DNA of 64,000 bases from Candidatus Poseidoniales archaeon (GTDB taxonomy: Archaea; Thermoplasmatota; Poseidoniia; Poseidoniales; Thalassarchaeaceae). The notes under the pieces are model-generated. The model had not been told where the DNA came from. It ran no database searches and saw only the letters and a list, made by a program, of their open reading frames with translations. The position numbers and the translations under genes were made by a program. Of the stretch, positions 37,301 through 45,116 are shown piece after piece; the stretch's first letter is position 1; every line of letters starts with the position of its first letter. The stretch lies in the NCBI GenBank assembly GCA_012960975.1, contig DUAE01000033.1, positions 43,337 through 107,336 on the forward strand, given 5' to 3'.

Positions 37301-38400
37301 CCATCTCCGCCATGGAAGAGACCGATGCAGGCACCTGAACAGAAACTAGGGGCACCATGCCCACCATCTCCGCCAACCGCTTCAATAATGCCACCTAAGT
37401 CGACATTTACTGTATTTGCTTTAATGAAAATTGAACCTCCACTTCCACCACCAGCACCTGAACCACCTGGTCCTGAGCCTCCTGAAATCGGATGGCCATT
37501 TGTACCATTCTCTCCATTGGATTGGATTGTTCCATTAACATCAATTTGTTCTGCAAATATTCGTATATATCCGCCGCCGTTTCCACCGCCTGCAGTTGGA
37601 TGATTTGGACTACTGACTGAACCGCCTTGTGAGCCCGGTTCGGTAGAATTTCCATAGGATGATCCGCCATTACTGGGGCCACCTCCACCACTGCCGCCAC
37701 TGCCGCCATGACCTGCGCCACCGCCGCCATCACTGTAGCCATTGATATTTGCAACAATTGAACCACCAGCACCAGTACCACCACTACTTATTGCGTTTGC
37801 AGAAATGGTTGTTCCAGCCGCAACAACCAGTATTCTAACGGTAATCGTTAGGTTTCCAGTAGCAGTTATTGAGCCACAAGTTTGGACCCCACAACTTAAA
37901 TTAAGAGTATCATAACTATGAGAACCTGACCATTGAACGGCATTTTGAATGGTAGTAGAGTTATTTCCTGACCCTGGCGGTCCTGCATTTGCATTGATTA
38001 GTTCAACGCCCGTTGTAGTTACAAATGTATTATTGAGTGTTCCGATCGTTTGAGCATTTGCCATATTATAATACATTGATTGAGTTGAAGAATGTGGTAA
38101 CACTTCTACTCCAACACTTGCATTGAGTAAGCGATGCCCTCCTTGATGAAGAAAAATAGCAGCACCCCCCATATCGGCCATTATTGTAGTGGTTGGTGAA
38201 CCACTGGAGAAAGTGTTGACATCAACGATTTGACTAACTTTTGATGAATTATCAAGTTCTAATAACTCTGATTCCATAAACAATGGAGAAATCGATGAAA
38301 TTATTAGAAGAATGCTCAAAAAAACAACTTCTCTTGTATATGCATTGTTTGCCATAATATGTGATATGATATGGCTCTTAATAGATTTTTTCGGAATCAC
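34357..38400 (-). CDS. Giant glycine-rich surface protein with membrane anchor
   Basis: A 1347-residue secreted protein. It has an N-terminal signal (VVFLSILLIISSISPLF), a Gly/Ser-rich region at ~205-430, a Thr/Ser/Asn-rich beta region, and a C-terminal helix (GLIVAIIVVFTIIGTIGYL) with a short acidic tail. The Gly-rich part holds units of the form GG-x-I-x-I-x-A...V..GTI...G..G (for example GGGYIRIFAEQIDVNGTIQ), consistent with a parallel beta-helix. It has many N-x-S/T sequons. GTG 38400 has an AGGTGA site upstream; ATG 38355 is an alternative. It could be an adhesin or coat protein. Confidence 0.8.
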   Translation of the reverse strand: MIPKKSIKSHIISHIMANNAYTREVVFLSILLIISSISPLFMESELLELDNSSKVSQIVDVNTFSSGSPTTTIMADMGGAAIFLHQGGHRLLNASVGVEVLPHSSTQSMYYNMANAQTIGTLNNTFVTTTGVELINANAGPPGSGNNSTTIQNAVQWSGSHSYDTLNLSCGVQTCGSITATGNLTITVRILVVAAGTTISANAISSGGTGAGGSIVANINGYSDGGGGAGHGGSGGSGGGGPSNGGSSYGNSTEPGSQGGSVSSPNHPTAGGGNGGGYIRIFAEQIDVNGTIQSNGENGTNGHPISGGSGPGGSGAGGGSGGSIFIKANTVNVDLGGIIEAVGGDGGHGAPSFCSGACIGLFHGGDGGGGGGGGRITIMTKVSNYYNQGTISVSAGSGGSGGQPYGTGSTGVPGSSGSTGVNSSSTWAGYTVSNEVDENDGSFITDAWSPNGGEIIDGWINHTSTIPVNSSLIFKYRYTISGLTTDTSTDWSDWNIGNLSHQILLRLTAVQFSYQFNRTGTHSPELSDYTLFWDDAHILNNLEMTMLGGSTLLGPLSQSIGYSDNATIVSNSNSHTVNISIPTFAIPTSSLNIWIDWPINSATDTIEVMLGSSTVYTGAMNSELGGVDIEFTTQQLINAWPSSGTIGTDGVEMNQLIFNISTTMAVQLDAKHPQMSWSWTHDIDLKSSLTQYAFATCNDWYNAISSCLSQYTLQVSGDTIPFNLQNYEVTLKDLSVQWIDDIAPQLYSIYHRIGENIGKSIRVGDSFAITVGDVIGETTLTGSAWIHQGDSTKPAITNSLFYFSTIGRYGASFNPTGFNPTATTQNYIALELVDAHGNVLFVEQAYAFEIGPAFPSVTSITMAAANNTHNVISVFEDSSTWELHVDGFIFSVTSQHNRSDLSASVILTPSQGNSEALWLGWDENKNAYTAYWTPSRDDLKTWLLEVDISETTGQMAEDVDGYQSGVDYSFSLVDLTGPVITAINHDEIVLIGDMIVQLEWSSDQNEMINGYVIASFNGTQVSNQTISPINTGMSSVLLQTTDWEIGFHELTAFLFDGYGNPSQTVITSSMFEIIPLAPLVSGDISSWQFDSNDLNLTVSGQHQFRFREGLVTITSAGTTLLDNHSIQDGDWAIEVSLSSLLDNSIEVQVLVCDATDSTECEQYSNTIDASSAIEYNVDVQCTEVTQSLQMNTTATLVSCIISNTDGTFPMDVSLTVLGATSFIQETTVVGELSSQGQLGLSLLINTGFEEGTWSQPWVLSITNRIGEVSVLNQSSTPFTIISPQQQEENNSQPSTEGTSSSTIGMTGLIVAIIVVFTIIGTIGYLKLRKPVEQEIVEHPMQQEIIQE

Positions 38401-38430
38401 TCCTTTTTCACCTTGGGCGATGAAGGGTCA

Positions 38431-39360
38431 TCAGGATTCGTCAATAATGAGATTTGAATCAATATATTTCGAAAGATTTTTTTGAAATTCAAGTTCTTCA
38501 GAAAAAACGGTTTCTAGTTCTTTTCTAACTTCTTCGGACAACTCTGGCCTTCGATAGGGTTTGGGTTTGAAGGCAGGGGAGCGTATTGGGTCTAGAATTG
38601 CCTTTCGTAATTTCTGAGTGGGGATTAGAATTTTTACCAAAGATACTAGTAAAGTTGGTGGCGTTCTAACAAACCGTGCCCATCTTGCAGAATTTAATAT
38701 CCCACTTTCATTTTGCTTTGATAAATTTATATCGTCTGAAAATTTTTCAATCCCCAACCATTCTAGTATTTCGTTCAGTGTTTGGAGGGGGGCTGCTTTG
38801 ATGGTATTTATTGGTATGATCCTAACTCTGTCGCCTAATTTTTCTACCCATTCAAGAACGGGCTGTTTTAATTGGGGAAATCGCATAAAACTGTATGTTT
38901 GTGGGTTATTTTCATCGATTACAAATCCTGCCTCGCGGCAAAAATCTATCATTTCATCTTGTGTGAGTGTGTAATCAATCAATCTTTTTCGATGTTCTTG
39001 ATGCATGCTTAACATTATATCTATTGGATCTCGGAGTGTAATTATCACCTTCGCTTCTGGCATTTGATCTTTAATTGAAGATAGTGCCCTTGTTGAATAG
39101 AGGTGAAATGCGGATTTGTCCATTACGTAATTTTCCTTGTTATAGTTAGAAAGATCTGCATATGGAGCTAGGATTCCGATTCCCTTTGGATGTATTGGAG
39201 AGGTTGGAAATTCTGCAACGCCGGCGATTAAAAATTGACTCTCATTTGGCCATGGATGGTAAATCTGTTTATGGGACCTGAGCCAATGCATCAACGAGGT
39301 TGTGCCGGTTTTTGGACCGCCGACAAGAAGTAAATTTGGCGCGGGTTCGAATCGGTGCAT
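38431..39360 (-). CDS. PAPS-dependent sulfotransferase (second copy)
   Basis: The 309-residue protein has PAPS-binding loop LLVGGPKTGTTSLMHW (11-26) and 3'-phosphate site TLRDPIDIMLSMHQEHRK (108-125), with Arg110 and Ser118. It is only distantly similar to the first copy, so the two probably act on different acceptors. It precedes the giant surface protein on the same strand with a 30-nt gap, so cotranscription is likely. No membrane anchor. Confidence 0.87.
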   Translation of the reverse strand: MHRFEPAPNLLLVGGPKTGTTSLMHWLRSHKQIYHPWPNESQFLIAGVAEFPTSPIHPKGIGILAPYADLSNYNKENYVMDKSAFHLYSTRALSSIKDQMPEAKVIITLRDPIDIMLSMHQEHRKRLIDYTLTQDEMIDFCREAGFVIDENNPQTYSFMRFPQLKQPVLEWVEKLGDRVRIIPINTIKAAPLQTLNEILEWLGIEKFSDDINLSKQNESGILNSARWARFVRTPPTLLVSLVKILIPTQKLRKAILDPIRSPAFKPKPYRRPELSEEVRKELETVFSEELEFQKNLSKYIDSNLIIDES

Positions 39361-39413
39361 AACAAATCCTCGACCCTTGGGCGGGCTATATTGACTTGAA
39401 CGCCACGCTCTGA

Positions 39414-39641
39414 TTAGTTGTTGCGAAAGTGAGATACCACTACTGGTGCGATAGACTCTGAGGGGTTGATCTCTTCGAGTGAAATAATATTGATATTTCT
39501 CCGTGGCACCCCGTGGCGGCTACCAAAATTAGAGAAAATTCGGTGTTCGGCATCTCCTTCATCTTCTGCAACGATATCTGTGGTGAACTCTTGATTAGTT
39601 CGTCCATTGCGGTATGTTCCTATCGCACGGTAAGCCTTCAT
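39414..39641 (-). CDS. rpl18a: Ribosomal protein eL20 (LX / L18a)
   Basis: A small archaeal large-subunit protein, 75 residues from ATG 39641 (ATG 39662 would add 7). The pattern AYRAIGTYRNGRTNQEFTT...EDEGDAEHRIFSNFGSRHGVPRRNINI is typical of LX, including the GSRH element. In many archaea this gene directly precedes pfdA and ftsY; here the 8.4-kb sulfation island separates them, though all three stay on the same strand and in the same order. Confidence 0.88.
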   Translation of the reverse strand: MKAYRAIGTYRNGRTNQEFTTDIVAEDEGDAEHRIFSNFGSRHGVPRRNINIISLEEINPSESIAPVVVSHFRNN

Positions 39642-39778
39642 GGCGCCGGCGACTTTCGGCATTGATATAAACGCCACTAAAGTTGGTGATGTTGATTTGG
39701 GTGTGAATTAGGTGCCTTAATCAGAGACTCTTACTCAAGGTTCAAGTGTATCCTGCGTTGGATTCAATGTGGTTGAAT

Positions 39779-40240
39779 ATGGCATCTAAGAGCGTCGAGG
39801 AGGGGTTTTCTGATGAAGGGGGGGGTTCCCTCTCCGAACGACTTGGGGTTTTCTCTAATACTCAACTGATTGAAGAAGTGATAACTGTCTGGGATGAGTT
39901 AATTCGCTCAGAGCAAGAGTTGGCGAATACACGGCAGCGCTTACGTGCCCTAGAAATAGAATTCTCATCGTCAAATCAGGAAGTAAATGACCGGGCCCGC
40001 ACTTCACGTATTGAAGAAGAGCTTCGGGTCGCCAAAACAAAAATTGCTCAGTTAGAGTTGTTTTTAGAAAATGCAGAAGCAAGGATCCTTGAAAACAACA
40101 ACCTCCAAACATCAGGGCGTTTTGAGGAATTGCAAAAGGAAAATGTGAGATTGCTACAATCTGAAGAAGAGCAGCTTCTCTTAATATTAGATATGGAAGA
40201 GCAATTGGATAAATTAATTAAAAAATTGAAAGAAGATTGA
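39779..40240 (+). CDS. Coiled-coil protein, unknown
   Basis: A 153-residue acidic protein. From about residue 25 to the end it is a nearly continuous heptad-rich coiled coil (Leu, Glu, Lys, Gln). ATG 39779 is used; in-frame GTG 39746 and ATG 39767 lie upstream. No cysteines, membrane helix or domain. Divergent from the eL20 gene and tail-to-tail with the GGGP synthase gene (3-nt gap). Possibly a cytoskeletal or scaffold protein; this is not demonstrable. Confidence 0.6.
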   Translation: MASKSVEEGFSDEGGGSLSERLGVFSNTQLIEEVITVWDELIRSEQELANTRQRLRALEIEFSSSNQEVNDRARTSRIEEELRVAKTKIAQLELFLENAEARILENNNLQTSGRFEELQKENVRLLQSEEEQLLLILDMEEQLDKLIKKLKED

Positions 40241-40243
40241 CTT

Positions 40244-41053
40244 TCAAGAGTTCATTTCCGCAATGAATTGAGAGAGTGCGTTTTGTAACTCGTCGGCGTC
40301 ATTATATGATTCGGTTAGATTGCCAGTAACTATCCAGTCGGCTCCTGCACTAACCGCGGTTTTCGCAGCAGCTCCATCTCGAATCCCCCCCCCTACAATT
40401 ATTGTCAATTCACACGATTCTCTGGCGGTTTCAATCAATTGGGCCGAAACCGGCTTGGCCGCACCACTTCCTGCCTCTAAGTAAAGCATTTTGAAGCCAT
40501 AAAATTCTGCCGTTATAGCATATGATGAAACTCGTTCTGTATCGCTTGGTTTGATCAGGTCAACTTGGCCGACTTGCCCCACCCTGCCGCCGGGTGCACA
40601 GACAAGATAGCCCATTGAAAGAGGTGTGATTTTCGCCTTTTTGATGAAGGGGGCTCCAATGACTTGTTCCTCAATGAGATATTGTGGAGAGGTGCTGTTC
40701 ATGAGCATCATGAAAGTTATCGCATCGGCTTCCGGTGACAATGCGGAAGCGCCTTGTGGGAAAAGAACAACCGGTACTTTCCAATCTTTTTCGCCTTGTT
40801 CTGAAGACTGGGTCGCCGCCCAATTAATCAATTCAAGAGATTCTTGAATCGCAATTATTGTATTGTGTACGTTGCTCATATCTGTGCCTGTTGAACCACC
40901 TACCAGAATCATGCGGCTACCTGCAGTAACAGCAGCAATTGCCCGCTTTGCTGCAACTGAAGGTGATTGGTCGGCGGGGTCGATTAGGATGGCGTGGCGT
41001 GCTTGTGATTGTCTGTTACAGACATAATTAACAACCCAATTTGTACCACCCAT
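40244..41053 (-). CDS. Geranylgeranylglyceryl-phosphate synthase (PcrB/GGGPS family)
   Basis: Makes the first ether bond of archaeal lipids, joining glycerol-1-phosphate and geranylgeranyl diphosphate. It is a TIM barrel with HAILIDPADQS, ILVGGSTGTD, SMGYLVCAPGGRVG, YLEAGSGAAKPV and TIIVGGGIRDG, followed by GADWIVTGNL. The family order and phosphate-binding glycines are all present. Length 269 is normal. This is one of the strongest archaeal markers here. A geranylgeranyl reductase family gene lies at 58.3-59.6 kb. Confidence 0.93.
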   Translation of the reverse strand: MGGTNWVVNYVCNRQSQARHAILIDPADQSPSVAAKRAIAAVTAGSRMILVGGSTGTDMSNVHNTIIAIQESLELINWAATQSSEQGEKDWKVPVVLFPQGASALSPEADAITFMMLMNSTSPQYLIEEQVIGAPFIKKAKITPLSMGYLVCAPGGRVGQVGQVDLIKPSDTERVSSYAITAEFYGFKMLYLEAGSGAAKPVSAQLIETARESCELTIIVGGGIRDGAAAKTAVSAGADWIVTGNLTESYNDADELQNALSQFIAEMNS

Positions 41054-41099
41054 ACTCTTTCGAGGGGCGCTTACATTCTAAGGTTTCAGAGAGTCGTCT

Positions 41100-41723
41100 T
41101 CAAGATTTGATTGTGTTTGCGGTTTTTATTCCATCCTCAATCATATCTTCTAAGGCGTTACGAGGATCTGTTCCGCACCAAGACATTGTTTGTAACCAAA
41201 CCTCTTCATTTCTATTTTCACCCTGCCACCACACCTCTATGGTACCATCAACACGCGCCCCAATAATATCAAATTCTTTTTCTAAAATATTAGTGGATAT
41301 CCCTCCCTTCCACTTTTTATTTGATTTTTCTTTTCTAAAATCGAATATATTATCAAATGATTGGGTTGAGTGGGGGATTAATCCGGCTCCCTCGAATTCG
41401 ATTCTATCGGTGGATGTTTTTGTGACTTTAGTTCGTAGAAGAATGGTTGCATTTCGTTTAGAAAGAGATATCGCTATTGATTTTAAGAGCCATGCATGCC
41501 GAACCGCAGTTGAAGATTGGTTTGGAGTCTGTAGTAAAAGGCCAGAATGCCACTTACTAGATATCAATGGCCATTTGGAGAAAATTCCAGGAGCATCTTC
41601 ACCAAATCCTGCTTCTGCAGATTCATCAAAAAGAGTGATTGTTGTGTTGTTGTCATTGTCAAGAATTTGATGAGCACAAATATATGCATCTATGGTAGAA
41701 CCAATAATTGCCACACCCCTCAA
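41100..41723 (-). CDS. Truncated or degenerate Rossmann-type flavoprotein partner
   Basis: A 207-residue protein that reads like a shortened FAD-dependent reductase. The first strand is VAIIGSTIDAYICAHQIL, where the GxGxxG motif is reduced to G-S-T-x-D-A, and the acidic end of strand 2 is TLFDESAEAGFGEDA. The C-terminal region has an SWCGTDPRNALEDMI stretch. TTG 41723 follows AGGTGA by 5 nt; the site overlaps the ferredoxin stop. The ferredoxin just upstream suggests an electron-transfer pair. FAD binding is uncertain. Confidence 0.55.
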   Translation of the reverse strand: MRGVAIIGSTIDAYICAHQILDNDNNTTITLFDESAEAGFGEDAPGIFSKWPLISSKWHSGLLLQTPNQSSTAVRHAWLLKSIAISLSKRNATILLRTKVTKTSTDRIEFEGAGLIPHSTQSFDNIFDFRKEKSNKKWKGGISTNILEKEFDIIGARVDGTIEVWWQGENRNEEVWLQTMSWCGTDPRNALEDMIEDGIKTANTIKS

Positions 41724-41728
41724 TATTA

Positions 41729-41920
41729 TCACCTTATTTCTATTGCAAAAACCGGACATATAGGTAAACAAAGTTCACAATGAGTGCATTTACTTTCTTC
41801 AACATCAATTAAAAGATTGTTTAAAGATAAAGCATCAAGAGGACAAATTGCCACACAAGCTGCACAACCAAAGCAACGAGAATCATTGATGGTAAGTAAG
41901 TGATCAGGAGTTTTCAACAA
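41729..41920 (-). CDS. 2[4Fe-4S] ferredoxin
   Basis: A 63-residue electron carrier with two canonical cluster motifs: Cys16-19-22 and Cys26-Pro (CFGCAACVAICP), and Cys45-48-51 and Cys55-Pro (CTHCELCLPICP). It directly precedes the flavoprotein-like gene, with the two nearly overlapping. Likely donates low-potential electrons to that protein or to a lipid double-bond reductase. ATG at 41920 gives normal length. Confidence 0.9.
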   Translation of the reverse strand: MLKTPDHLLTINDSRCFGCAACVAICPLDALSLNNLLIDVEESKCTHCELCLPICPVFAIEIR

Positions 41921-42183
41921 GTGGGGTGAGTGGGGTTGTGTTTCTCAAATTACCCCAACCCCCCAATTTCCATTCGAAAAGAAATAACATTAAAATAAAT
42001 CTAATAAAAATGGCTTCTATTTATTGATTTACGATATTCATTAGGCTTCTGACACTGAAGGGTATTAATCATATCTAGAAATAATATAGTTTCATCAAAA
42101 AAGAATAAAATCAACATTACAGTGGAACTCATGGGGGTCCCATCCGATTCCCTCATCACTAATCACTTACCCCGCAAGATGAA

Positions 42184-43494
42184 ATGGTTCTTTACACGCC
42201 AGGGCGCACAACTAAATATTCATCAAAAAACATTGATTCAGGAATCCAATTTCATTTTCTCGGTGGGGGAAACGAAGTTGGGAATGTTGGGTGTGTTATT
42301 GAAGATTCAACCGGCACAAGATTGTTGATTGATTATGGATTAGCCCCAACTCGCCCCCCAAAATATCCGGACGAATGCCCCCCAATTTCTGACGCCATAA
42401 TCACCCATAGCCACATTGATCATATTGGAATGGCCCCCTGGCTAACCCAACATCAAAATATTCGTTTGCATGGAACAAGTCTAACTGCAGATGTATCTGA
42501 AATAATGTGGCGTGATACGTATAAAGTTTCAAGCATTGAAGGCTATCCATTAGCTTGGGATAAACGAGATATGGAATATGCCCTAGATTCTTGGTATCCC
42601 CATGAATACGGAGAATGGTTCAAGGTGGGCGCGTGGAAATGCCGATTGCATCGAGCGGGCCACTTACCTGGCGCGGCTATGGTAGAAATCAAAACCCCAA
42701 CTCATAGTATCCTTTGGTCAGGTGATATTGACACTCGAGACAGCCCGAATACCCTTGGGGCAATTCCTGTGGAATGTGACATACTTTGTTTGGAGGGGAC
42801 CTATGGAGGAAGAGAGCACCCTGACCGCCCCAAAGAAGAGCAAAAGTTAGTCCAAAAAGTGCTTGATATCGTTGGAAAAAGGGGGGTTGCCCTAATTCCA
42901 GCCTTTGCATCGGGGCGGGGCCAAGACATCCTCATGATTTTGCATCAATATGCCCCCCACCTCAATGTCCATTTTGATGGAATGGGGACGAGAATTACTT
43001 CACATTGGTTCGACAATCCACAACATATTCGTGATCCGAACCGACTCAAAGACATGTGGAGATGGGTTAAGCGTGTTTCTGGTAAATCAGATAGGAAAAA
43101 GGCGCTTACTGCGGATGTAATTGTAACCACGAGTGGGATGTTGGATGGAGGGCCAGCGTTGTGGTATCTCAATAGGTTGCGGCACGATCTTTCCAATGAA
43201 ATTTTATTGACGGGGTATCAAGCAGAAGGGTCGGGCGGACGGAAGCTTCTAGACGAGGGAAAAATCAATATTTTCCGCAATCTTATTCAAATAGACTTAG
43301 AGATCACCCGATTTCAACTTTCTAATCATGCGGGCCACAGTGAATTGTGTAATTTTGCAAGAGAATGTAAGCCAAAACACCTAATTCTTTTCCATGCTCC
43401 TGATGAAGGCCGAAATGATATTTTTTCCGAATTAAGTGAAGAAATGGAGACCCATCTTCCAGTTAATGGAAGGCCAATACAAATAGACCCCTGA
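42184..43494 (+). CDS. Beta-CASP/metallo-beta-lactamase RNase (archaeal CPSF type)
   Basis: An endo/exoribonuclease that trims or cuts RNA, related to archaeal CPSF and RNase J. It has the FLGGGNEVGNVG start, the zinc motif HSHIDH (75-80), the SGDIDTRD site (~172), and a beta-CASP insertion with PAFASGRGQ, TSGMLDGG and C-terminal SNHAGHSEL. There are no N-terminal KH domains, so this is the shorter CPSF2-like form and not aCPSF1. ATG at 42184. The upstream 263-nt gap holds divergent promoters with the ferredoxin gene. Confidence 0.9.
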   Translation: MVLYTPGRTTKYSSKNIDSGIQFHFLGGGNEVGNVGCVIEDSTGTRLLIDYGLAPTRPPKYPDECPPISDAIITHSHIDHIGMAPWLTQHQNIRLHGTSLTADVSEIMWRDTYKVSSIEGYPLAWDKRDMEYALDSWYPHEYGEWFKVGAWKCRLHRAGHLPGAAMVEIKTPTHSILWSGDIDTRDSPNTLGAIPVECDILCLEGTYGGREHPDRPKEEQKLVQKVLDIVGKRGVALIPAFASGRGQDILMILHQYAPHLNVHFDGMGTRITSHWFDNPQHIRDPNRLKDMWRWVKRVSGKSDRKKALTADVIVTTSGMLDGGPALWYLNRLRHDLSNEILLTGYQAEGSGGRKLLDEGKINIFRNLIQIDLEITRFQLSNHAGHSELCNFARECKPKHLILFHAPDEGRNDIFSELSEEMETHLPVNGRPIQIDP

Positions 43495-43584
43495 TTTCTT
43501 TCTTCAGTGAAATTCATAGGCTTTGTGTGTTAACGCTCGCGTATACGGTAGACGCCGTGTAAAGGAAATACAGGTGAAAAAAAT

Positions 43585-45039
43585 ATGGAAGCATTAGACA
43601 AACAATTTGGAATAACAGAAGCAGGAAGCACGGTTGAGGGAGAAATTCGAGCGGGAATAACGACATTTTTGACGATGGCGTATATTTTGATAGTCAATCC
43701 TTCAATGCTGAGTCTTTTCGGTCAGACAGGAATACCATTTGACGACGCATTATTTGCAACAGCAGTTGCTGCCTTCGTTGGGTGTGTTGTTATGGGATTA
43801 TGGGCAAACTTGCCCTTCGCACTCGCGCCGGGTATGGGGCTAAACGCCTACTTTACTTTCGCGGTGGTTCTGGGTATGGGAATACCTTGGGACGTTGCCC
43901 TAGCGGCAGTCTTGGTGGAGGGGGTAATTTTCCTAATCATCTCGCTACCTCAAGTAGGTTGGAGAACAATAATGATTAATTCTATTCCCACTGATCTAAA
44001 AATCGCTACCGGCGCAGGAATTGGAATGTTCCTTGCAATAATTGGATTGCGAGAAATGGGTTGGATTCAAGACGACGGGGCAACTCTCGTAAATCTTGCA
44101 AATACCGATGCCTTTACTTATGAACATGGTGCATTTATTGCAATGGTATGTTTAATTTTAACAACCATTTTGATAGCACGCGGTCAAAAAGGAGCAATAA
44201 TCATTGGAATTGCAATAGCTTCAATTTGGGGCTGGGCAACTAAAGCTTACGATCCATACAATGATTTCGTAGCAGGCGGACCTGGATTCTCCACCTCTCA
44301 AGCACATTGGCCAGACATAACAGCTGTAGGATTCGTAGGATTGCCTAGTGAAACAATGGGTGCTGCATTAGGTGCCCTCGGAGACGTAGGGGCCGACGGA
44401 GGAACAACCCTTGGCATGTTCTTGATGGTAATGATAACTTTCCTTTTCGTTGATATATTCGATACAGCAGGAACATTATACTCTGTAGGCCGCCAAGCTG
44501 GCTACGTTAACGAAAACGATGAGTTGATGAACTCTGACGAGGCGTTCATGTCCGATGCTGCTGCAACAATAGTTGGAGCACTTACTGGTACTAGCACAAC
44601 AACAACTTACATTGAGTCAGTTGCTGGTGTAGAAGAGGGTGGTAAGACTGGATTGACCGCAGTTACTGTTGGTGTACTAATGCTAACAGGACTATTCTTT
44701 TCGGATCTTTTCCAGGCCATACCAACCTTTGCTGCTGCACTTGCACTAGTCGTGATTGGTGCAATGATGATGCGCCAAGCCGCAGATATCGATTGGAATG
44801 ACAAGGAAATGGCGTTACCGGCTTTCCTAACGATGGTCTTGATGCCTTTCACATACTCAATCGCAGATGGTATCGCATGGGGAATTATTGCTTATGTTGC
44901 AATCAAGATTGGTATGGGCAAGTGGGATGAGCTAAATCCTGTAATGTGGGCACTATTCGTCTTGATGGCTATGTTCTACCTGGGCCCCGGTGACCAAAAC
45001 ACCTTCAATTACTTGTTCGGACTTGTCGGACTTAATTGA
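43585..45039 (+). CDS. AzgA-type purine permease (NCS2 family)
   Basis: Imports adenine, guanine or hypoxanthine. A 484-residue polytopic protein with the family hallmarks TTFLTMAYILIVNPSML in the first helix, LAPGMGLNAYFTF, and GTSTTTTYIESVAGVEEGGKTGL near the end of the transport core. AGGTG lies 12 nt before the ATG. The apt gene follows 77 nt downstream on the same strand, so imported adenine can be turned directly into AMP. Confidence 0.92.
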   Translation: MEALDKQFGITEAGSTVEGEIRAGITTFLTMAYILIVNPSMLSLFGQTGIPFDDALFATAVAAFVGCVVMGLWANLPFALAPGMGLNAYFTFAVVLGMGIPWDVALAAVLVEGVIFLIISLPQVGWRTIMINSIPTDLKIATGAGIGMFLAIIGLREMGWIQDDGATLVNLANTDAFTYEHGAFIAMVCLILTTILIARGQKGAIIIGIAIASIWGWATKAYDPYNDFVAGGPGFSTSQAHWPDITAVGFVGLPSETMGAALGALGDVGADGGTTLGMFLMVMITFLFVDIFDTAGTLYSVGRQAGYVNENDELMNSDEAFMSDAAATIVGALTGTSTTTTYIESVAGVEEGGKTGLTAVTVGVLMLTGLFFSDLFQAIPTFAAALALVVIGAMMMRQAADIDWNDKEMALPAFLTMVLMPFTYSIADGIAWGIIAYVAIKIGMGKWDELNPVMWALFVLMAMFYLGPGDQNTFNYLFGLVGLN

Positions 45040-45056
45040 GTAGAAATTACGTAAAC

Positions 45057-45096
45057 GGCACCTCGGCTGAACGGTCAGCCTGAAAGCCGAGGTGTC
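45057..45096 (+). promoter_or_regulatory. Overlapping alternative hairpins between purine permease and apt
   Basis: GGCACCTCGGCT (45057-45068) can pair with AGCCGAGGTGTC (45085-45096; one G-U pair). GGCTGA (45065-45070) can instead pair with TCAGCC (45075-45080). The two stems share bases 45065-45068, so they exclude each other. This lies 20 nt before apt, where an attenuator or leader element could sit. Confidence 0.45.
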
Positions 45097-45116
45097 GCCA
45101 CAAGGGGGCGTTCAGT

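Noticed and set aside
37250-37603. Proline-rich open frame on the plus strand
   Set aside because: It is the complement of Gly-rich codons of the giant surface protein; low complexity in both strands.
37240-37780. Repeats suggestive of a CRISPR array
   Set aside because: Repeats are codon-level Gly/Ser repetition inside a coding sequence, with no regular spacers and no cas genes.
31017-39360. Sulfation island as a prophage or transposon
   Set aside because: No integrase, transposase, terminal repeats or adjacent tRNA were seen; the insertion idea rests on gene order only.
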